64,000 nucleotides of DNA from positions 310,217,001 through 310,281,000 of the forward strand of contig CM038214.1 of assembly GCA_021442155.1 (NCBI GenBank), written 5' to 3'. Position 1 is the first letter of the stretch. Each line of letters opens with the position of its first letter. The notes beneath the pieces were generated by a model that was given only the letters and a program-made list of their open reading frames with translations, was not told the origin of the DNA and did no database searches. Below are positions 58,828 through 64,000 of this stretch, piece by piece. The position numbers and the translations under genes are program-made. The DNA comes from Cymbidium sinense. Taxonomy: Eukaryota; Streptophyta; Magnoliopsida; Asparagales; Orchidaceae.

Positions 58828-61117
58828 AAATATATATAAAAGCCTTAAACCCTAAACTAAAACCCGAACAATAAACCTAAAATCTAAATCCTAAACCCTA
58901 AACACTAACCCCTAAAAACCCTAAACCTTAAACCTTAAAGACTAAAATCTTAAACCCTAAACCTAAACCATTAAACCTAAACCCTAAACCCTAAACCCTA
59001 AACTGTAAACCCTAAGCCCTAAACCCCAAACACAAAACCCTAAAAAGCTAAAAACCTAAACATAAACTAAATAAAACCTTAAAACAAAATAAATAATAAA
59101 ACCTAAACCAAAATAAAATAAAAACATTAACTAAAACCTAAACCTAAACCTAAAAATAAAATAATAAATAAAAATAAAACTAAACTAAGAGAAAATAAAC
59201 AAAAACTTAAACTAAACTAAACAATAATAAACCTAAATAAAATAAAAGCTAAACCTAAATAAAAATAAAATAAAGCAAAAATAAAATAAAATAAAAACTA
59301 AATAAAAACCTAAACATAAACGAAAAAAAACCAAAACACTAAACTAAAAATAAAATAAACCTAAACCTAAATTAAAATAAAGTAAACTAAAATAAATAAA
59401 ACCTAAAGCTGACCGTGAACTAAATAAAATAAAATTAACAAAAAAAAACCAAAAACTAAACTAGAAAATTAAACCTAAAAATAAACCTAAAATAAAAACT
59501 TAAAACTTAAGCCTAAAAAAATAAAATAAAAACCTAAAGCTAAACGTAAAAATAAAAAATAAAACCTAAACCTAAAAAAAAGTTAAAATAAAACTAAACT
59601 AAAAAGTTAAAATAAACCTAAACCTAAAAAATAAACTAAAATAAAAAATATAAACTAAAAAAAATAAACATAAAATAAATAAACTAAACTAAATAAAAAT
59701 AAAAATAAACCTAAATATAAATAAAAATAAACTAAATAAACTAAATAAACCTAAACCTACTAGTTTACTTAATTTTTAAAAAATAAAAATATAAAAATAT
59801 ATAAAAAAAAAAAACCAATCCATAAACCCTAAACCCTAAAACTAGCCCTAAATCCTAAACCCTAAACCCTATATCCTAAACCCTAAAATTGTAAACCCTA
59901 AATCTTAACCCTAAACCCTGAACCCTAAACCCTAAACCTTAAACCCTAAAAACTTAAAAACCTAAACCTAAACTAATTAAAACCTAAAAATAAAATAAAT
60001 TAAAATAAATTGAAACTAAATATAATAATAAAATAAATTAAAATGTAAACTAAAACTAAAACCTAAACCTAAAGCTAAAAATAATAAAAATAATAAAAAT
60101 AAATTAAAATAAAATAAATAAAAACCTAAACTGAACTAATAAAATAAAATAAACCTAAGAATAAGAAACCTAAATAAAAAAACTAAAAGTAAAATAAAAA
60201 TATAATAAACCTAAATAAAATAAAATAAAAACTAAATAAAAACCTAAACCTAAAAAAGTAAACCTAAAAATAAATAAAAAATAAAACCTAAACCCTAAAC
60301 TAAAAAAAGACCTAAACCTAAAATAAAAAAATAAACAAGATAAAATTAACCTAAACCTAAACTAAAATTAACTAAACTAAAATAAATAAAACTTATACCT
60401 AAACTTTCAAAAAGAAAAAATAAACCTAAACCTAAACCAAAACTAAATAAAATAATCTTAATTAAAAATAAACCTAAACTTGAACTAAAAAATAAAACCT
60501 AAAAAATATACAAATAAAGAAAAAGCTAAAACCTAAACATAAAAAAAATAAAATAAAACCCTAAACCTAAACCTAAAAATATAAAATAAAAATTAAACAT
60601 AAAAAGAAAACAAAAATAAAACTCAACTAAAAAACAAACCTAAGCCTAAAAAATAAACAAAAATAAAAGATCTTAACTAAAATAAATAAACCTAAAAAAA
60701 ATAAATTAAATGAAATTAAAATTAAAAATAAACCTAAATAAAAATAAAAATAAAAATAAAGTAAATTAAAATAAATAAAAGCTAAACTAAATATACATAA
60801 TAAACCTAAACATACAGGTTTCTTACTTTAAAAAATTTAAAAATAAAAAAATCGCAAACCTTAAATCTTTAACCTACAACCCTAAACCCTAAAACCAAAA
60901 CCTACAACGCTAAACCCTATACCCTAAACTCTAAACCCTAACCCTAAACCTTTAACCCTAAAACCATAATCCCTAAAACCGTAAACCGTAAACCCTAAAC
61001 CCTAAAGCCTAACCCTAATCCCTAAACCTGAAACCCCAAACCTTTAACCTAAATCTAATGTAACTAAATAAATTAAAAAATAAATCTACCCTAAAACCTA
61101 ATTACCCTATAACCTAA
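58828..61117 (-). repeat. telomere-like array, graded, part of 2.7-kb higher-order repeat
   Basis: CCCTAAA-rich (58845-59040), CTAAA/TAAA words (59050-59750), box (59760-59780), CCCTAAA (59820-59960), CTAAA/TAAA words, box (60817-60835), CCCTAAA (60850-61040). Two box-delimited subunits therefore lie between GR-RBP copies 10 and 11. No gene is seen. Confidence 0.89.
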
Positions 61118-61430
61118 GAATGGGAAGAACTTTGATGGCAGGAACATCACCGTCAATCAGGCTCTTCTAGATATGGCTGGTGGATATGGAGGTGGTGGTT
61201 GGAGCAATGGTGGTTATAGAGACTGGAGGAGTGATGGAGGTTACAACCATGGTGGTAGCGGAGGGAGAAATCGAGGATACTATGGTAGATTCAGCTACTC
61301 GAGAGGTCGAGGTGGTTCTGATGAGAACCAGAGAAATTGAAGAATGACCGATATGATCTGGTGCGTATGAAACTGTGTCTTTACAGTAAAGACGGTTCTA
61401 ATTATCGAGGGTTTTTGATTTTCTTTATCC
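61118..61430 (+). pseudogene. GR-RBP retrocopy 11 (best-preserved start, 3' end cut)
   Basis: GAATGGGAAGAACTTTGATG with GGCAGGAACATCACCGTCAA reads NGKNFDGRNITVNQA, an almost intact end of the RRM (RNP region) of a GR-RBP. The tail has GGYGGGWSNGGYRDWRSDGG-like residues in one frame (about 61185-61245), then GGRNRGYYGRFSYSRGRGGS (about 61257-61316) and a stop after DENQRN. The 3' UTR is truncated at GATTTTCTTTATCC, where CCTAAA repeat begins, so the A tail has been lost by recombination. Confidence 0.9.
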
Positions 61431-63576
61431 TAAACTCTAAACTAAAACCTAAACCCTGAACCATAAACCCTAAACCCTAAACTCTAAACCTTAAACCCTA
61501 AAATCCTAAACCCTAAACCCTAAACCCTAAAGCCTAAAGCCTAAATACTAAACCCTAAACCCTAAACACTAAACATAAAACCCTAAACCCTAAACCCTGA
61601 AAAGCTAAAAACATAAACCTAAACTAAATTAAACTTAAAAATAAAATAAATAAATAAACCTTAGCCAAAATAAAATAAAAAAATAGAATAAAAAAAACAT
61701 AAACTAAAACCTAAACCTAAAACTAAACCAAAAAAAAAATAAAAGTAAAAAATAAAAACTAAACTAAAATAAAATAAATAAAAACCTAAACTAAATTAAA
61801 AAATAAAAAACATTAATAAAATAAAAATTAAATCTAAATTAAAAATAAAAGAAAAACTAAATAAAATTCTAAACCCTAAATTTAAAAAAAAACCTAAACA
61901 CTAAACTAAAAATAAAATAAACCTAAACCTAAACTAAAATAAACAAAACTAAAATAAATAAAACCTAAACCTAAACTAATTAAAATAAACTAAACTAAAA
62001 ATTAACCTAAACCTAAACTAAAAACTAAATCCTAAAAATAAAACTAAAATAAATACCTAAAAATAAAACCTAAAAAATAAAATAAAAACCTAAACCTAAA
62101 CCTAAAGAAATAAAATAAAAATAAAACTCAACTAAAAATAAACCTAAACCTAAACCTACAACTAAAAAAAAACTAAAATAAAAAACCTAAACTAAAATAA
62201 ATAAATTAAACTAAATAAAAATAAAAATAAACTTAAATAAAAAAAATAAAATAAACTAAAATAAAAAATAAACTAAATAAACTAAATAAACCTAAACCTT
62301 CAAAGTTTACTTAATTTTAAAAAAAATTGACCCTCACCCTAAACCCTCAACCCTAAAACTAACCCTAAACTCTAAAACCCTAAACCCTAAACCCTAAACC
62401 CTAATCCCTAAAACCTTACACCCTAAACCTTAAACACTAAACCCTAAACCCTAAACCCTAACCCTAAAACCTACAACCCTAAACCCTAAACCCTAAACCC
62501 TAAACCCTAAATTAAACCCTAAAAACCTAAAAACCTAAAAACCTAGACCTAAACTAAATAAAACCTTACAATAAAATAAATAAAAAACCTAAACCTAAAT
62601 TAAAAAAATAATAAAATAAAAACCCAAACTAATACCTAAACCTAAACCTAAACCTAAACCTAAAAATAAGATAATATAAAAAAATAAAAACTAAACTAAA
62701 ATAAAATAAATAAAAACCTAAACTAAACTAAAAATTAAATAAACTAAAAATAAACTCTAAATAAAATAAAACCCAAACGTAAAATAAAATAAAATAAACC
62801 TAAAATAAAAAAAATTAGAACTAAATAAAAACCTAAACCTAGAAGATAAACCTAAAAATAAATAAATAAAAACCTAAACCCTAAACTAAAAAAAAACATA
62901 TACCTAAAATAAACAAAATAAAATAAAACTAAACCTAAACAAAAATAAATAAAACCTAAACCTGAACCTAAAATAAACTAAAGTTAAACCTAAACCGTAA
63001 AAAATAAAACCTAAACCCTAAACAAAAAAAAGAAACCCTAAACCAAAAATAAAAATAAAATCAACAAAATAAAATATTGCTAAACCTAAACTAAAATAAA
63101 TTAAACTTAAATAATAAACATAAACCTCAAATAAACTAAACCTAACCCTAAACTTAAACTAAATAAAATAAAATAAACTAAAAATAAACCTAAACCTAAA
63201 AATGAAATAAAAACCTACACCTGAACCTAAAAATAAAAAATAAAACCTAAACATAAAAAATAAAATAAAATTTGAATTGAACTAAAAAATGACCCAAAAC
63301 CTTAAAATTAAACTAAAATAAAAATCCTAAACTAAAATAATTAAACAAAACTAAATAATCATAGTAAATAAACCTAAATAAAAAATAGAAAATAAAGTAA
63401 ACTAAAATAAAAAAAAATACTCTAATTAAACCTAAACCTACTGGTTTACTTAATTAAAAAAAACCTTAAACTCTAAATCCTAAACCATAAACCCTAAACC
63501 CTAAACCATAAACCTACAATCCTAAACCTACAACCCTAAACCCTAAAAGCATAAACCCTAAAATCCTAAACCCTAA
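61431..63576 (-). repeat. telomere-like array, graded, part of 2.7-kb higher-order repeat
   Basis: CCCTAAA (61430-61610), CTAAA/TAAA words, box (62303-62325), CCCTAAA (62330-62520) with five perfect consecutive units at about 62477-62512, CTAAA/TAAA words, box (63442-63460), then CCCTAAA up to GR-RBP copy 12. No gene is seen. Confidence 0.9.
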
Positions 63577-63773
63577 GATCTATATGCTGCTTATAGAACC
63601 GTGTCTTTACATTAGAGAAGGTTTTAGTTATCTCAGGTTTTTGATTTGCTCTATGCATTCTCATTTTTTATCTATATCATCGCTTGTATTTTAGAAAACT
63701 TGGTTTGTTATTTGGTTGATGAAATCAAAAAGAAGAAATGTTGAGAATAAATTTTTCCTTGTTTAGAAAAAAA
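63577..63773 (+). pseudogene. GR-RBP retrocopy 12, 3' UTR only
   Basis: Starts in the 3' UTR at GATCTATATGCTGCTTATAG and runs through GGTTTTTGATTTGCTC, TTTAGAAAACTTGG and AAAAAGAAGAAATGTTGAG to an A run at about 63766-63773. The coding part is lost. Confidence 0.86.
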
Positions 63774-64000
63774 ACCCCCAAAACCCTCAACTAAAACCTG
63801 AGCCATAAACCTAAAGCCTAAACCCTAAGACCTAAACCATAAACCCTAAAAACCATAAACCCTAAACCCTAAAAACCATGAACCCTAAATCTTAAACCCT
63901 AAGCCCTAAAACATATCCCCTAAACCCCAAAATTAAAATCCTAAATCGTAACCCCTAAACCCTAAATCCTAAACTATAAACCCAAACCACAAACCCTAAA
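63774..64000 (-). repeat. telomere-like array (CCCTAAA), continues past the window
   Basis: Imperfect CCCTAAA/CCATAAA units up to the last base, so the domain extends beyond 64000. Confidence 0.9.

Noticed and set aside
62477..62512. A functional telomere or chromosome end
   Set aside because: The longest perfect run seen is about five heptamers. The rest is degenerate and interrupted, and repeat continues to the window edge, so this is interstitial telomere-like DNA.

Overview
The window is AT-rich plant nuclear DNA with no intact gene. Four things point to a plant: degenerate telomere-type heptamers (TTTAGGG/CCCTAAA), dead Ty3/gypsy elements of the Tat type with a second RNase H, an L1-type LINE carrying an RNase H, and 5'-truncated copies of a glycine-rich RNA-binding protein (GR-RBP) mRNA. 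The species cannot be named from this sequence. I saw no tRNA, rRNA, CRISPR array or functional coding region. Most open frames are read-throughs of simple repeats or shadows of decayed elements.

Layout. 1-2786: truncated Tat-type pol remnant, plus strand. 2787-10924: telomere-like DNA with TTTAGGG on the plus strand, holding GR-RBP retrocopies on the minus strand. 10925-23884: a central block without telomere repeats. It contains two inverted copies of an unclassified repeat (about 12.1-13.1 kb and 22.5-23.9 kb) around a decayed Tat-type element on the minus strand (about 14.5-20.55 kb). 23885-64000: telomere-like DNA with CCCTAAA on the plus strand. It carries more GR-RBP retrocopies on the plus strand, five LINE or LINE-like 3'-end copies on the plus strand (the longest keeps the end of ORF2), and a second Tat 3' fragment at 54.2-56.04 kb on the minus strand.

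The telomere-like DNA is not a plain array. It grades from CCCTAAA through CCTAAA and CTAAA to TAAA, is punctuated by a recurring landmark related to GGTTTACTTAATTTTAAAA, and is organised into higher-order repeats: about 3.3 kb at 33.1-43.1 kb and about 2.6-2.8 kb at 57-63.7 kb. Some blocks are GC-richer and built from CCCTGAG/CCCTGGG-like variants. Every recognisable GR-RBP and LINE copy lies in the same orientation relative to the telomere strand, with its 3' end facing (CCCTAAA)n. This fits either priming of reverse transcription by the G-rich telomere strand or amplification of a few founder insertions. On the large scale the two telomere-like domains face each other (TTTAGGG then CCCTAAA), the arrangement expected of an old telomere fusion or a large inverted duplication.

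The best candidate for something undescribed is the composite satellite itself: telomere-derived heptamers, a GR-RBP retrocopy and the landmark box amplified together as a higher-order repeat. All coordinates and homology calls come from reading by eye. No alignment or database search was run.
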